This document shows positions 13,740 to 37,576 of a DNA stretch of 64,000 nucleotides, piece by piece (the first letter of the stretch is position 1; each line of letters starts with the position of its first letter). The notes beneath the pieces are model-generated. The model was not told the DNA's origin. It worked only from the letters and a program-made list of their open reading frames with translations, and did no database searches. The stretch covers positions 1 to 64,000 of the forward strand of contig JAULBX010024961.1 in assembly GCA_032358255.1 (NCBI GenBank), read 5' to 3'. The translations under genes were made by a program, and so were the position numbers. The DNA is from Heterotrichella gracilis. Lineage: Eukaryota > Sar > Xanthophyceae > Tribonematales > Xanthonemataceae.

Positions 13740-14939
13740 CTAGATCCTCTCCAAGCTCCACAACAGCGCGCCTGACAGCTCCAGGGCTGGGTTGATTGGC
13801 ACCTGCAGCCGCACACCCTGCCCTTCCTCCGAGTCCAAGAGCATGAGGTGGGGCATGGGCGGCACCACCACCACGCCTTCCGCCTCGGACAAGTGCAGCT
13901 CCTGTAGGTTGCGCAGGCACGCCAGGGCTTCGGTCAAGCCCTCCAGCTGCATGCGCGCACCGCCTAGTGAGAGTGACGTCAGCTGGACGAGGCTGGAAAG
14001 GGTGTGCTGGGCATCGAACACCTGTACGTCCTGCTGCTCGGTCTCGCTGCGACAGACGCTGAGGTGCTGCAGGGAGGTGGGCAAGCAACCGGGAGGGACG
14101 TTTTGTGCGTGGGCCACCTGGACAGCCATGCGCCTCAGCTGCGTGAGCTGCTGCATGCCTGTGGGCAGTGTGTCGCCGCTGTAGGTCACCATCCCCGGCA
14201 AAAGCTCCAAGGCTGTGAGGGCGGGCAAGGCCTCCAGCATGGGTACAAAGTCGGGGTTGTCATCCGCCAGCGATGGCAACAGGTGAACTGTGCCCAGCTT
14301 GGGCAGGGGGGGCAGCTCCGGCCACCACGTCTCGCTTCCAAGCATGTTCTCCAAAGTGCAGTCTCTGAACACAAGCTCGTCCAGGTTGACCAGCGCTGAC
14401 ATGGCGGGCATACAGGGCACCACCAGCTCCGGTGGGGAGTGGATGCCGATGTCCAGGTGCGTGAGGGAGGTGAGGCGCCAGGTGGCGCTCAGCAGCTCAC
14501 CGATACTGGGGCCGGAGAGGGTGAAGTAGTCGTAGGACAGCCTCTGGAGGCAAGCTGGGCGCAGGCTGGACAGCATGCGAAGTAAGGCTGGAGACCGACC
14601 AGAAAGCGAGACGAGGGAAGTTGTAGCTGCCAGCTTGGGGCACACCCAGTCCAGAAAGGGCTTGCTGGGGTCGACTGGGCAGTGGATGTCCTGCCACGCG
14701 TGACTGGGCCCCGCCAACGCCTGGTGCCAGCGCTTGCACACCAGCTGCAGCCGTGCTTTCTCCCCTGGCCTCGCGCCCAGCGGTGGGGTGAAGGCCTTGA
14801 ATATGTGCTGGAGCAGGTCCTCAGGCAGGGTGTTGATGGGGCACAACACAGCCTGCCTTCCAGGCACTGTTGCAGTGTTGGCAGTGTTGGCAGCCTTGGT
14901 GAGCGCTCCTGTCTTGTGAGTGCTGGTGGGTTGGGATAC
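13740..14939 (-). CDS. F-box/leucine-rich repeat protein, 5' end unresolved, C-terminus frame-disturbed
   Basis: Likely substrate receptor of an SCF ubiquitin ligase. An F-box helix begins at LPEDLLQHIFKAF, followed by the usual LQLVCKRWHQAL; irregular leucine-rich repeats follow (examples: LTSLTHLDIG, LVNLDELVF, LTALELLPG, LRNLQELHL). The frame opens after an acceptor at 14940-14942 with no ATG ahead of the F-box, so an upstream exon carrying the start is missing from this model. The frame stops at 13740. A second frame of the same strand overlaps it and runs on to 13495 with protein-like text (VELGEDLDDEYEDAIQLTI). Either the stop at 13740 is real, or a one- or two-base indel near 13780 has split a protein about 90 residues longer. 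The substrate cannot be told. Confidence 0.7.
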   Translation of the reverse strand, partial: VSQPTSTHKTGALTKAANTANTATVPGRQAVLCPINTLPEDLLQHIFKAFTPPLGARPGEKARLQLVCKRWHQALAGPSHAWQDIHCPVDPSKPFLDWVCPKLAATTSLVSLSGRSPALLRMLSSLRPACLQRLSYDYFTLSGPSIGELLSATWRLTSLTHLDIGIHSPPELVVPCMPAMSALVNLDELVFRDCTLENMLGSETWWPELPPLPKLGTVHLLPSLADDNPDFVPMLEALPALTALELLPGMVTYSGDTLPTGMQQLTQLRRMAVQVAHAQNVPPGCLPTSLQHLSVCRSETEQQDVQVFDAQHTLSSLVQLTSLSLGGARMQLEGLTEALACLRNLQELHLSEAEGVVVVPPMPHLMLLDSEEGQGVRLQVPINPALELSGALLWSLERI

Positions 14940-17564
14940 CTGCACCAGTGAGCCAGGGGTGACTTGAAGCGTGAAACAGCTGCATACTTGCTAGTGTGCC
15001 GTGAGGCTTGTTCTGGAACTGTGGGCCAAGCTCTGAGGTTAGTTCAATCTTACCTAAGGGGCAGTGACGTTAGAAGGGCTTTAGGTACACAGGCGGTGTT
15101 GGTGACAGGTTCTTCTGATAGATAACGTATTGATGCTGAACAGAAGTATGCCACACTTATGTACTGATAGAGGGAAGGTGCAATGAGGGGGTAACGGAAC
15201 CCGTGACGCCCAGCCCAGCAGTAGAGGGTGCGGGCAAATTAGGTTGTTGAACGCGGCAACACAGCACTAAACACGGCCATTCACCAGTTGATGCACTTGG
15301 GTACTGGATTTAGTAAGAAGGGCGATAGGAAACTGCCGAAGCCCAGAGAATAGAAGATTCAAGAGTCTCAACGTCTACGTCCCCTTGGGCGGGCACCGGA
15401 GATGGCAGGAAAATCTCCACCAATGGAAGGTTAACATTTTACAAACTCTCCAGTTTCCAATGCCCATAAGCCATTCCTAGTGTGCAATGGTCCAACATCT
15501 GTCGTAAGTTGCCCATGCCTCCCTGACTTGGGAGATGTGACATGTCAAAGATGCATGCATGCATAAAACGTGCTGGTTGGAAGTTGGATATTGCAGGTTC
15601 TTTCGCTGTTTCGCAACCGATTTAACCTGTTTAAAACGAATTTGCAACTGTAAAGGCCACAGCATTTGTGTTGTATAGTGCCAGGCCACGCAGCACTGTT
15701 CGCAGCGACGGCTTCTCGTGGGAGATGCTGCCTGGTCGCTGGACGCATTGGAGGCGAAGAGCATCTCCTACAGCCGCTACGCCGCCCTCCCCACTTATGC
15801 AGGTATTTAAGCTTAGCTATTGCCCTTGGGCCATATGCTAGGGGCTGTTGACTCTGTTAGAAGTGAAGCTGGTGACTCTGTGAAGCTGTTCCAACTTGTG
15901 TGCCACCCAAAACCCCTTTTTCACGAGCTTGACTGGTGGCAACCACATATGCTAGGTGGTCGCTGGGCTGCACTCAAGGTGAAGAGGGTTTTGTAAGAGG
16001 TTTAAAGTGCACTGGTCTCTCAGCCTGCGGCGGCCTTGGCAGTGCCTTGCACGCATGCTTAGCAGGAGCCAAAAGCCTTTCTATGTGCAACGATGCAAGT
16101 TGACCAGTTACAGATCAGGCCCCTCTTTGGGGTACTGCACTTGTTAGTCGAGCTTATGACAACAACATGCTGGTATTAGGAGGGTTTGCTCACACTCTGA
16201 CACGTGCAAAGGGGCCTTGCCTTGGGATAAAATGCAGCCACGCAACTACCCTTCCATTGCTTCATTTGCCAGTTGGCAGCACTACAGTTCTCCATGAATC
16301 AGTGTGACGTAACGTCCTCCCCAAGCCAGGGTGCTGCGCCAGTGTGGCTTGGGGGGGAGGAGGAATGCGCCCTGTGTTGGCGGTGGAGCTGTGTGGCTAC
16401 GGCGCTGTTGGCAGTGCGGCTGCAATGTGGCGGGGGGACGCAATGACAAGCAAGCAATATATATTTAAAAACAAAATAATGTACTTGCCATCATGACTTT
16501 TTGGCGCCAATTGCGTCAGCCCAAACAGGATGGGACAGGCCGCCATGTCAGTCTTGCGGCTGTGCAACTGAGCACGCAAGAGACAGGCGCCGTCCAATTA
16601 CACAAGCTTTTTTTGTTGCACTGCTTTACATAAAAAATTACAACGTCAGAGCACAGGTATGTGATAGCAGGAATCAGTTCACCTGGATAACAAGTGTTTT
16701 GTGTACACCCAGAGCAACGTCAGACAATGTCACTTGTACCTGGCACCACGCTTGCACATGGTACCACCACGCTTTGAACGACACAAGCCTGCCACCAAAT
16801 CTCAGTCACTGTGCAATGCGTATGCCATGAATGTTGCAACACTGTCTACAGTTGATGTATTTTTGCAACACAGGCGCAGGTATTCAACCTACATTCATAA
16901 AGATCACGTGACGAATATATATCAACGGACTACAGCAGCCACCCTTACTGCAAAACCATCCACAAGCATCCACACTATACGTTGCAAGCCAAGGGAATTA
17001 AAAAGAGAAAGCTAACTCGGCTAATAGTTGTGAATTTTACCTCCAATGACCCGCAATCCCTTCCACAGCGCTGAACTACGTACATTGGCCACCTTCGCCA
17101 GTTATTGTCGTAAGCTTTGGATCTCTGCCCTGCATATCCAGGAGTGCGCAATGCACCTTCCCACACACTCATTACTTGTTCCCCCTGGAGCCTGTGCCAC
17201 CAGAGCTGGTCCTGTGCGCACCGATGGGTACCCTCACCTTGCCTGCCTATGGCTGGCCAACGCCGCGGTGAACGTGCCAACCGTGCTCAGGGGAACCTGT
17301 GGAGATGACAGGCGCTGTTGTCAGCAATGTCAGCACACTGCTGCTTGGTCAGCATGCTTAGTACCACAGGATGCAAGGACCACATCTTCAACAGGATGTA
17401 CTGGTAAAGTGTGCACTGTAATGTTTTGTAACTTCAAAAGGATGCGGGGGCAAAGTTTAGTAAGTTGTTTCAATATCCCCATAAGTCTTCACCTTTCATT
17501 TGCCACTGAAAGTGCAGGCACCTGAAAGGCGCCTAGGCACCGCACACACACACCTCCAACACCC
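14940..17564. other. Sparse region upstream of the F-box gene
   Basis: 2.6 kb with no recognised gene. It should contain the missing 5' exon and promoter of the F-box gene. One exon-like segment on the plus strand (15706-15802) is listed separately. From about 16400 there are AT-rich tracts and short frames without family resemblance. Confidence 0.4.
15706..15802 (+). other. Isolated exon-like segment
   Basis: Bounded by an acceptor (CGCAG) and a donor (G|GTATTT) and open in one frame with high-GC codon choice; the frame ends in SYSRYAALPTYAG. No partner exon was found on either side and no family was recognised. It may be a remnant of a displaced exon. Confidence 0.25.
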
Positions 17565-18503
17565 TCAGGCCACAGGAACGTGCAGCCCAACGCCAGCCAG
17601 GGCCCGCCTAATGGCCGCCAGCTCAGCGTCGCGCGCTGCCTCGCGAGCCGCTGTCGCTGCCGCTGTCGCTGCCGCTGCCGCCGCCGCCGCCTCGCGTTCC
17701 TCATCCAGGCGTACGTGCAGCACGTCGATCTGGCGCTGCATGGGGTTGAACCACTGGGCGATGGCGTACCCCACCCACGCCGCCAGGGCGGTGGACAGAG
17801 ACAGACCCATCCCCTCCATGACGGGGCGGTTGGCGAGCACGACCATCCTGAGGCAAGCGCAGGCCGCTCCCTCGGCGAGCAGGTGGACGGAGAAGGCACC
17901 CAAACCGATGGCGACCACCGCCACCAGGGCAATCGCCCACGGGCGCTTGCGGCACCACTCCGAGCCGGCAACCAGCTTGTCCCAGACCCAGAACGTCCCG
18001 GCACACAGCTTGTTCCAGAACCATACAATTGGGACCGCCACAGCCTTACCACACTCCTTGCTTACCCACACCAGTTTGCCCAGAGCAGCCTCTGTCCTCT
18101 GCCGGAGTGTCACCTGCAAAAGCGGTGCACCTTCAACCTTCAGAACTTCCACAGGAAGCGATGCATCTGGAGGCGGTATCTCCGCTTGAAGCACCAGCCG
18201 CAGATGTCGTGAGGCACTGCGATCGGTCAGGGTTGCAGCATGCAGTTGGCGAGCAGCGCCATGCATGCCCGTACACAGGCAGTGGAGCGAGCAGGTTCTG
18301 TATACCAGTGGCAACATCAATGGCCGCACCTTCCGCCTGAGTGGGGCAACGCCCAAGCCCTGAGGCTCTGGCAGAGGCTCGGGGCGCCTGCGCACCATGC
18401 CAGGAATCGCAGGACCCACGGGCGCATAGATGTTAATCGCAGGACCCATGGGCACCATGGCGCCATAGCCAGGGATACCACCATACCCACCAGCAAAAGC
18501 CAT
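17565..18503 (-). CDS. Unrecognised membrane protein with two helices and an Ala-rich coiled coil
   Basis: A single uninterrupted frame of 312 residues from the ATG at 18501-18503. The N-terminus is Gly/Pro/Met/Tyr-rich (PGYGAMVPMGPAINIYAP). Hydrophobic segments follow: one around WAIALVAVVAIGLGAFS and another ending LSTALAAWVGYAIAQWF. The tail is a strongly Ala/Glu/Arg-rich helix that should form a coiled coil, with a run of alanines and few other residues. The frame is open upstream to 18806, but the text there is not protein-like, so I took the ATG just before the Gly-rich segment. It is intronless, unlike its neighbours. No domain family was recognised, so no function is offered. Confidence 0.5.
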   Translation of the reverse strand: MAFAGGYGGIPGYGAMVPMGPAINIYAPVGPAIPGMVRRRPEPLPEPQGLGVAPLRRKVRPLMLPLVYRTCSLHCLCTGMHGAARQLHAATLTDRSASRHLRLVLQAEIPPPDASLPVEVLKVEGAPLLQVTLRQRTEAALGKLVWVSKECGKAVAVPIVWFWNKLCAGTFWVWDKLVAGSEWCRKRPWAIALVAVVAIGLGAFSVHLLAEGAACACLRMVVLANRPVMEGMGLSLSTALAAWVGYAIAQWFNPMQRQIDVLHVRLDEEREAAAAAAAATAAATAAREAARDAELAAIRRALAGVGLHVPVA

Positions 18504-19558
18504 CGTGTTGTGAGACACTACCTCCTGAGCGAATAAAATGGAATTTGGAGACATGAAAGGTATGTCTTGTCTTTCAGCAGCGGACAGCCATATTGTTAGT
18601 GCCAGTAGTAGTCCTCCGGCATGTGCACGGCAGTTCCTGCCACGTGCCGGTTGACATATCGACCTGATATCGACGTGCCGATGTCCAAATCGACGCGCGC
18701 CTTTTGTACCAGAGGCGGTGGTGTTGTGGCCAAGCAGCGTCCCACTTCTTTGCCAACGGGTTTGGCAAGCAGAGTTTCGCCAGCTTTGGCTCGCGGTCGC
18801 GGCCACCTATCACCATGATAGGTACCTGCCAACGCCACCACCATGTGCATGCATGCATATGCCCAGGGAGCGTTGTGAGCGCAACGTGCTCGTAAACGTG
18901 CTTGCAGCACAAACAACCATGCTATCACCGTGGCGATTTCATTCGTGACTGTACCTGATCCATCGACCTTGGCCTTGGCTCCATCTGTCCCTGGACTGGA
19001 CAGTGCTACTACCCTTAGGGTATCAAATGGTCGAAGGTGACACGGCAGTCTCAGTGGGCCACTGCAGAGCTGAAGGTGATCAAGACGATTCCCCTCGCTA
19101 CAGGGTTCAACCCTCTTTGGTAGAGTGCAACACATGGTAATGTGCCATTACAGGTCAACCTCAATCCAGTAGCAAGGCAACACCAGCTATCTCAAAGGTG
19201 ACAACCACCTCAAAACTTCAATCCGCCTGAAACCCAAAAGAATACAACAGATTACATCAATAAAGCAAAACCAAGAACTCGCTGACCTAGGTGCCGTGCA
19301 TCGATACTGCAACATCTCAAGTCTGACCCACTGTCCAATACGTGTGTCGAGTGTGAGGCTAAGCTCACCCAGAGTGTCTCTAGGAGTGACTCCTAGAGTC
19401 ATTGCCTTCTAGAAGGCCTAGATCATGTAGGCCTCCTCCACTTTTCAAGCTGCACTCATTAGCAGCTTACAACCCCCTCTACCAGGTGGCTGAGTGGCGT
19501 GCTGTAAAAATCCCCTACCCTAAGGTACAGTCCCCCCAAACCCTAGCCCAGCCCCCTC
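18504..19558. other. Intergenic stretch at the 3' end of INO80
   Basis: No gene is supported. It holds the cluster of short palindromes at 19353-19433 and several CCCTA-type motifs near 19500-19550. Confidence 0.45.
19353..19433. repeat. Cluster of four short inverted repeats
   Basis: In order: GTGAG/CTCAC arms at 19353-19368; a 21-base palindrome at 19378-19398 (arms CTCTAGGAGT and ACTCCTAGAG, one-base centre); a perfect 12-base palindrome CCTTCTAGAAGG at 19405-19416; and GGCCTA/TAGGCC arms at 19415-19433 with a 7-base loop. They lie about 125-205 bases beyond the INO80 stop, so they would fall in or just past its 3' UTR. Confidence 0.7.
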
Positions 19559-31608
<12,050 letters not shown>

Positions 31609-34131
31609 TGCGGCAAGCCTTGGACCCGCTGCGTGCTGGTGGTGTTACAGCATGCTAGCAGACGTATCTGCCTGCAGGAATAAAAAGGGAAAGTTGACCA
31701 AGCACGCCGCGATCGATGAGCAAGTGAGGAATTTCGTTAGAGGATAAGCATACCATCAAAGCCCCTCGCAGGTTGAAAATTTTCATTGGGCAACTGAGGC
31801 ATGCCTTGTGTCCCATGCAAAACTCTGTTGATGGAACAGCATTGGAAGTGGCAGCGCCATGGCATGAGCAGCAGGCACTGGCAGATGATCCATGTCGGGA
31901 CTGCTGTAGTCAACTGGACATTGACGGTTCAAAACCCTACACCTGGTCTGCAAAAAAGGTAACTTACACCTTCTGCAACTGCTGTTGAGCGTTTTGTACC
32001 TCGTACCCAACATAATACCATGGGTGGCCGTGGGCCCAAAGATAACTGGCCTACTGCAACCATAGATGGAGCTCTGCTTGGACACTGGGTTATGCCACCT
32101 CCCTGCTAGCACTGCCATGCAGGAGCCTGGCAGCAGGAACTGGTGTGCTGGTTTGCAACCAACCAGCCAAAAAAAAACACTAGTATACCCACACCCGTGA
32201 CGAAAGCGCGGGGACACAATCGTGCGTGCTTGTTCAAAAGCCACCCTGACGCACCTGCTTGTACGGAGGGCACCCCGCCCCACCCAAGAAAGCACCAACA
32301 AGCGAAACCACCCGTTGTCGCTTTGAAACGTCTGAACGACCCCGTGAACACATTCAAAGGCAATGACCGAATTCGAGCCACCAAAATGGCAACCCCGTTG
32401 CTGCCCAAAGCTTGCCACAAGGTGTTCTAAATGCACCCGCACGCCCCATCTCAACAGGCTCCCATCCCATCCATGCATCCCACCTCGTGGTCGTCGTCTG
32501 TGGGCAATCGAGTTTGACTGCAGGTTGTGCAGCAGTCGTTTGCCTATTTCAAACGAGATTCAAACGTACACCACACGACAATGCAGCCGTACGACACCCC
32601 TTGCCCCCTAAACAGCTCCTGCCATCTCACCATTCCCAGGTGCCACGCTGATGCACAGCCAGCCTTGCCCAGGTACGAGCTAGCCACGTTCATGCAGGTG
32701 AAGTGTTGTACAACCCACCTCGTGGAATTACAGACCCTGCCGTTCGTTTTGACTCCTGCTTTGCACACTGCCAAGCAGCCGCTTTTCTCAACCCTGTCAC
32801 AAACCCTCGGATCCTTCACATGGCAGGTCCACGCTTGCTAAACAACCACAACACCAGGAAACACCTGCTGTACGACCATAAACACAGCAGCCACGTAAGG
32901 GCCCCTGCGCATGCAGCATACTGCCTGTGTTCCACTCGCTTTCCTCTGCAACTTCTGCTACCGAAGCGGCGCCCACAATCCAACCCGCTCGCAGCGTTGT
33001 CATCATGCCTCATCCATAGATTCGGACAGGGGCCATACATCCGGAACGCCCGAGGACGTTGGTGAGCCAGCAGGCAGGAGAGGATGATGATGAGTGCATG
33101 CCAAGTCCCCCAGGGAGAGAGTATATGGGCTGAAGCGGGGAAGACAACGCGCGCGCCTGCAAAAGCCCGCCGGGCCCGCGGCGCACAGGTTTGGGGTTGG
33201 GGGTTTGCCCATTTTGTTGTCTAGGACTGGCACCGTGGTCTTGTCAGCTGCTACAAGTCAAAGCCTACTGTAACAGGTATGCAGGGTTTCCCAGGGTATT
33301 GCAGAACGTCCCGCTGGGCGGTGGATTCCCACAATACAGAGCGCTTCCAGTTGGATAATGTGGGATTGCGCCTTCCCTTCAAACAAAGTATTTCTTCTGG
33401 TTACAAGCGGTTCCAGAAGGTGGCATATAACTTATCTGTACCTCCGTTGCGGGAACTCCTTTCAACAAGGGAAACTCCCCATCAACAGCTTCCGCAAAAA
33501 TCTCTTCTCAACAAGGAGAAAGCGTGTCCATTTGACAAGCACCCATCAAAAGCGTGCTTGCTACTCCCTGCTCTAGCCAGCCAGCTAGCTACCCCTTCAA
33601 ATTGGCGCGGAATAGCACTGTTGTTCTACAGGCAACATCAATGCTTCCAACCGTCCATGTAAGGCCATCAAGATGCATATGCTGCCCCTATGCGCTGCGG
33701 CGGCGCTATGTGAACAAAAAATAAATGCACAGGGTGCTGCGCACAATGGCGGGGGAATGCATCTGACATGTTTTGCCCACCCTGCCCCCCTTCACAATCA
33801 AATGGTGCTGAAGGGATGGCAGGTTGCCACCTACAGTGTAACCTGGACAAAACGCACAAGAACAAAAGAATTTGAACCGTCAAACACAGTCTGGCTTTGC
33901 CCTACCCTATGCCTGCTTTGCGCGCATCTCAACTACGCCTCTCTCGAAACATGTACCCTGCCCAAGCCACACTGTCGTTCCGCCACCGGCGTCCTGACAG
34001 ATGTGCCCTCAATTACTGGCTGTAATTCCTGCCCCACCACTGGCCTCCCACCCCTGCCATACACAGGGCTCCACGCCTGCACAACCACCCTAATGAGGGC
34101 AAAGGGTTGACCGCTGAACCCTAAATCCTGC
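31609..34131. other. Intergenic region upstream of INO80
   Basis: 2.5 kb between the INO80 start and the 3' end of the next minus-strand gene. No convincing exon chain was found on either strand; the longest frame (33279-33662, plus) lacks family resemblance. The INO80 promoter should lie near 31610-31900. Confidence 0.4.
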
Positions 34132-36072
34132 TCACTTCTTGCCCTTCTTGACCTTTTCTGTGGGCGCGGGGACCACGGCTACAAGCGCAGGCTCCGCCGC
34201 CTTCTGCACGCCAAACATCTTGGCCAGCACCACAAAAGAGATGCCGCCAATGGCGTTGTTGGCTGTGCGGATGATGGAGGCAAACACGCGGAAGCCGGTG
34301 GGGCCCAGCGCGGGCTGTACCACCTGTGAGGGAAAAGGGAGTAGGGTTTAGGGTTTTGGAGGAGGCAAACACACGGGACTGTACCACCTGGGGGGTTGTG
34401 GGGTTAAAGGTTCAGGGTTTTGGGTCATGACAGGGCACGCATTCAACTGCTGTGCATCGCGCGCCCAGCTGTCAAGCCGGGAGGCGCAAAATTGAAGGTC
34501 TGCAAGCGCCATGGTAGCAGGTTACCGTGCACATGCGGCCAAACCCTAAAACCCTAGATCCAGGTTCTCGACCCCATGAACAAAGCAACCTTTGCTTGTC
34601 TCTCCCTGTGTGAATGCAACGCCTGCCACGTGAGCCCAGCACCGCCCCGCCACGCACCATGTCGATGCCGTTCAGTATCTGGTAGCGCAGGTTGGACGAC
34701 ACGCCCATGTGCGCGGCCCAGCACGTGGCGTTGCCCATCACCGAGGGGGGCGTGTTCTGGGTCTCAAAGCTGGGGTCCAGCGCCTTGCGCAGCACCAGCA
34801 GGCCGTTGGAGGTTGCGGTGCCAATCATGCCCGCACACAGGCCCACGAATGCAAACACGCCCCCCTTGTACACAAAGTTCACCAGGCGCTTGCTGATGGG
34901 GAAGCCGGGCTGGAACATGTGGCCGCCTGCGCGGGGTGCGTGGGGGGTGGGACCAGTGGGGAGGGTGGTGTGTGATGGTGAAAGGGGAGAGGGACTGGTA
35001 GTGGATGGTCTCAGGGGTTGTGTTGGTAGGAAGTGGGTTTATGGTGACGGGGTGCTGGGGAGGTGGGTTGTCAGGGGTTGAGGCAAGGCCAGGGAGTCGG
35101 CAGTTGCAGGGAGCTGGGGGCTGCTGGTGGTGGTAGTGTGGTGTTGGCGCCCAATCGGTGGTGGTGGTGGGTGGGTGGGTGGTGGTGATGGTGGTGGGGG
35201 GGGCGTGTGGGTGGTGGTAGTATGGGGTTGATAGGGTGTTGGTGATTACCTGGTGCGCCCCATGAGGTGAGGATCCTGTCGCTGAATATGTCCTGCAGCA
35301 GCGAGGTTTTGGCCACTGCAGCCGCGCCAGCGGTGGGCGCCAGGAAGTACATGAGGGAGAAGTTCACGATGCTGCCCACCTGGGGTTGGGAAGGCACAGC
35401 TTCAGTGTGGGCAATTTGACCAGTGGCGCCACCCCACACCCAATTTATGTAGGTGTTGCAGTGTAATATGTCTACACCTGGCTCGTTGGAAGGACACCCA
35501 GCAAAAGAAACTCGTCGAGAGTAGGGAGGGTTACTGATTTTTGCCCGAGAGTGCACTTACCACTAGTGTGGCGAACACAAAGTCGAGCTCTGACAAGCCC
35601 CAGTTGGGCCTGGAGGACATGTCCCCCAGCACGGACGCACTCACGCCAATCACCTGCACACCACAAGTGATAGCGTATGTAGGAAGCAAAGGTGGTGTAC
35701 TTTTATTGCTGGTGTATAGAAACAGCAAGCCCGTCATATTAGGTCGAGGCTGTCGCAGCTAAATTCAAAACTGACAGCAGCACATGGCTCAGATCGACAA
35801 ACAGCACAATGGAGCCCGATGCCCGGATCAGCTGCGCTGTTAGAGCACCCACCTGCTCGATGAACACCTTGTAGCCGAACTGCGCGTCAGCTGCCACGCG
35901 CTCCTCCCAGCCTTTCCACACAAAGGGCTTCTTCTCGGGCTTGGCCTCTGGCTCCTCATCGTCGTCACCACCACCACCACCACCGCCAGATCCGCCGATA
36001 CTGCCGCCACCAGTGCCGCCACCTCCGGCCGCGGCACGCAGCACAAATTGCGTTTGTGTTTGCCTCAGCTTC
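34132..36072 (-). CDS. RER: RETICULATA-related plastid membrane protein (DUF3411), start unresolved
   Basis: Family of plastid envelope membrane proteins needed for normal leaf and plastid development in Arabidopsis; the biochemical role is unknown. Exons: 36072-35853, 35653-35561, 35379-35250, 34926-34658, 34323-34132; phases join, about 301 residues visible. Family landmarks: the region around LDFVFATLV, then SLMYFLAPTAG, a helix VYKGGVFAFVGLCAGMIGTA, RKALDPSF, and SSNLRYQILNGID followed by a C-terminal helix with NNAIGGISFVVLAKMFGVQK. The N-terminal part runs through a Gly/Asp linker after LRQTQTQFVLRAAA, which looks like the end of a plastid transit peptide. No ATG precedes it in frame after the last stop, so an upstream exon past 36072 carries the start. 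The Lys-rich tail after the last helix is variable in this family. Confidence 0.85.
34354..34391 (-). repeat. Decayed ghost of RER last-exon acceptor edge
   Basis: Repeats two blocks of 34267-34326 (GGAGGCAAACAC and CTGTACCACCTG) with the middle deleted; it lies in the intron just upstream of the real acceptor. Confidence 0.65.
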
Positions 36073-37576
36073 CTGCGTTCATAACCCCAGGGTTTCAGCT
36101 ACGGGCTGTACCGGGCACATGCCATGTGAGTCACCGTGGAAGGTTCTCAAGCAATACAGCTGCCCAAGCTGCCAGAAACAGCTTGATGCGAGCTTTAAGG
36201 CTTATTATATTGTAATATTGTGAGTGAACGAGGGTGCAGCACCCGCTAAGCAGTCCACACTCGTGCATGCATGGATATGGCCCCCCGTCGTACATTCGTT
36301 TGCCATCGCAACCTGCCGACTCCTTACCCGACGGATGCAGCTGCCTTTGCGCCCAGTTTACTCCTCACAACCAAGCGATTGCTGCTGGGGCCCCTGGAGG
36401 CCCCGCATCTGCTTGGTAGGGCAGCGAACGTTTTTACGCCGTCATGGCAGCCGATCGCGCCCACTTGGGACTGCATTGTTGCCGAGCGAGGTGGCAGCAT
36501 ATACGGTTTCGCCTAGTGGCCCCGCAAACAACGAGAGGGTTTCAACCAAGTTGAGCTGTCCCCTGCGACGACGTGCGCATGCCCTGTGGGTTTTTGGAGG
36601 AAATATACGGGTCGGTTGGGGTAACGCAGGTGAATGCGATTGGCACGAGAATAGGTTGCCGTACAGCTGGTTTCAGGCCCTGGTGATGAAGCAGGGGTCG
36701 CCAGGAAGGAATACAGGAGTAAGGACAGTCGCGCGCTCGACTACAGCAGTGCAACAAAACAATTCGGCCAGGAGTTAGTCATGCCTTAAAAAGAAGGATA
36801 GCTCTAGAGATACGTTCACTTTTTTTGCAGGCTTGGCACCCAAATTTAGGGTTTTTGCACCAGAAATCACCCTTATTTCGAGTTTATAAACAGTCTAATG
36901 AGCCCGAGTTGGCTCCCTTTTGACTGTCTTTAAAAATTCCTGTAAAAATTCCTGTAAATAAGCCCTATTGGCTTCAACAGTGACCATCGTCATTATTGCA
37001 GGGACGCGAGCCAGCTCGGAGTTAGGAGAAGTCCTGTGCCATGGCATGCAACTGGCTATTGTGTTAAACCATATCACTGCCCTGTGATTGACCTGGCCAC
37101 TCTTTGGTTCAGAACTCACCGAGAATACTGGGACTTTAAAAGACTGGGACTCTAAAATTAAGCGCACCACTGCTTGCGTTGCAAAGTGTGAAGTACCCTC
37201 CAAGTTGACATATGGGGCTACAGGTAGCTGCTATGCCGCCTAAGTTACGCCTTGGGCGTTATTTTCTTTGATTTCTAACAAGCGTGCAACTTGCCCTGTT
37301 ACACAACCGCGGGCGGCATACAATGGTCAGCGATAATCCGGTGGATCAGCCCCATCCTACTTGGTGCGTCACTGCCTATGACTTGGCAACCTATGTTTCG
37401 ATACGCAGCCGTGTGCCACTCTGCAGTGATGTGGGCAGGAATAAAATACTGATGACAAAAAGCACGCCACAGTTCAGTAGAACTATAGGCATCCACAGGG
37501 TTGCCCATTCCTGTCCAATGGTGGCCAGCTGCAGGGCACGCTCCCCGCGCCCTCCCCACCCACCCCCATACCCTTT
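36073..37576. other. Intergenic region with the unresolved RER 5' exon
   Basis: 1.5 kb. It must contain the RER start and promoter. A short plus-strand frame with ATG (36271-36516, 81 residues) reads somewhat protein-like but has no family match and is not called. The rest shows no structure I can support. Confidence 0.4.

Noticed and set aside
33279-33662. 127-residue plus frame with ATG
   Set aside because: Atypical composition, no family resemblance and no splice context; likely chance.
36271-36516. 81-residue plus frame with ATG
   Set aside because: Reads somewhat protein-like but has no recognisable domain; it lies where the RER promoter and first exon should be.
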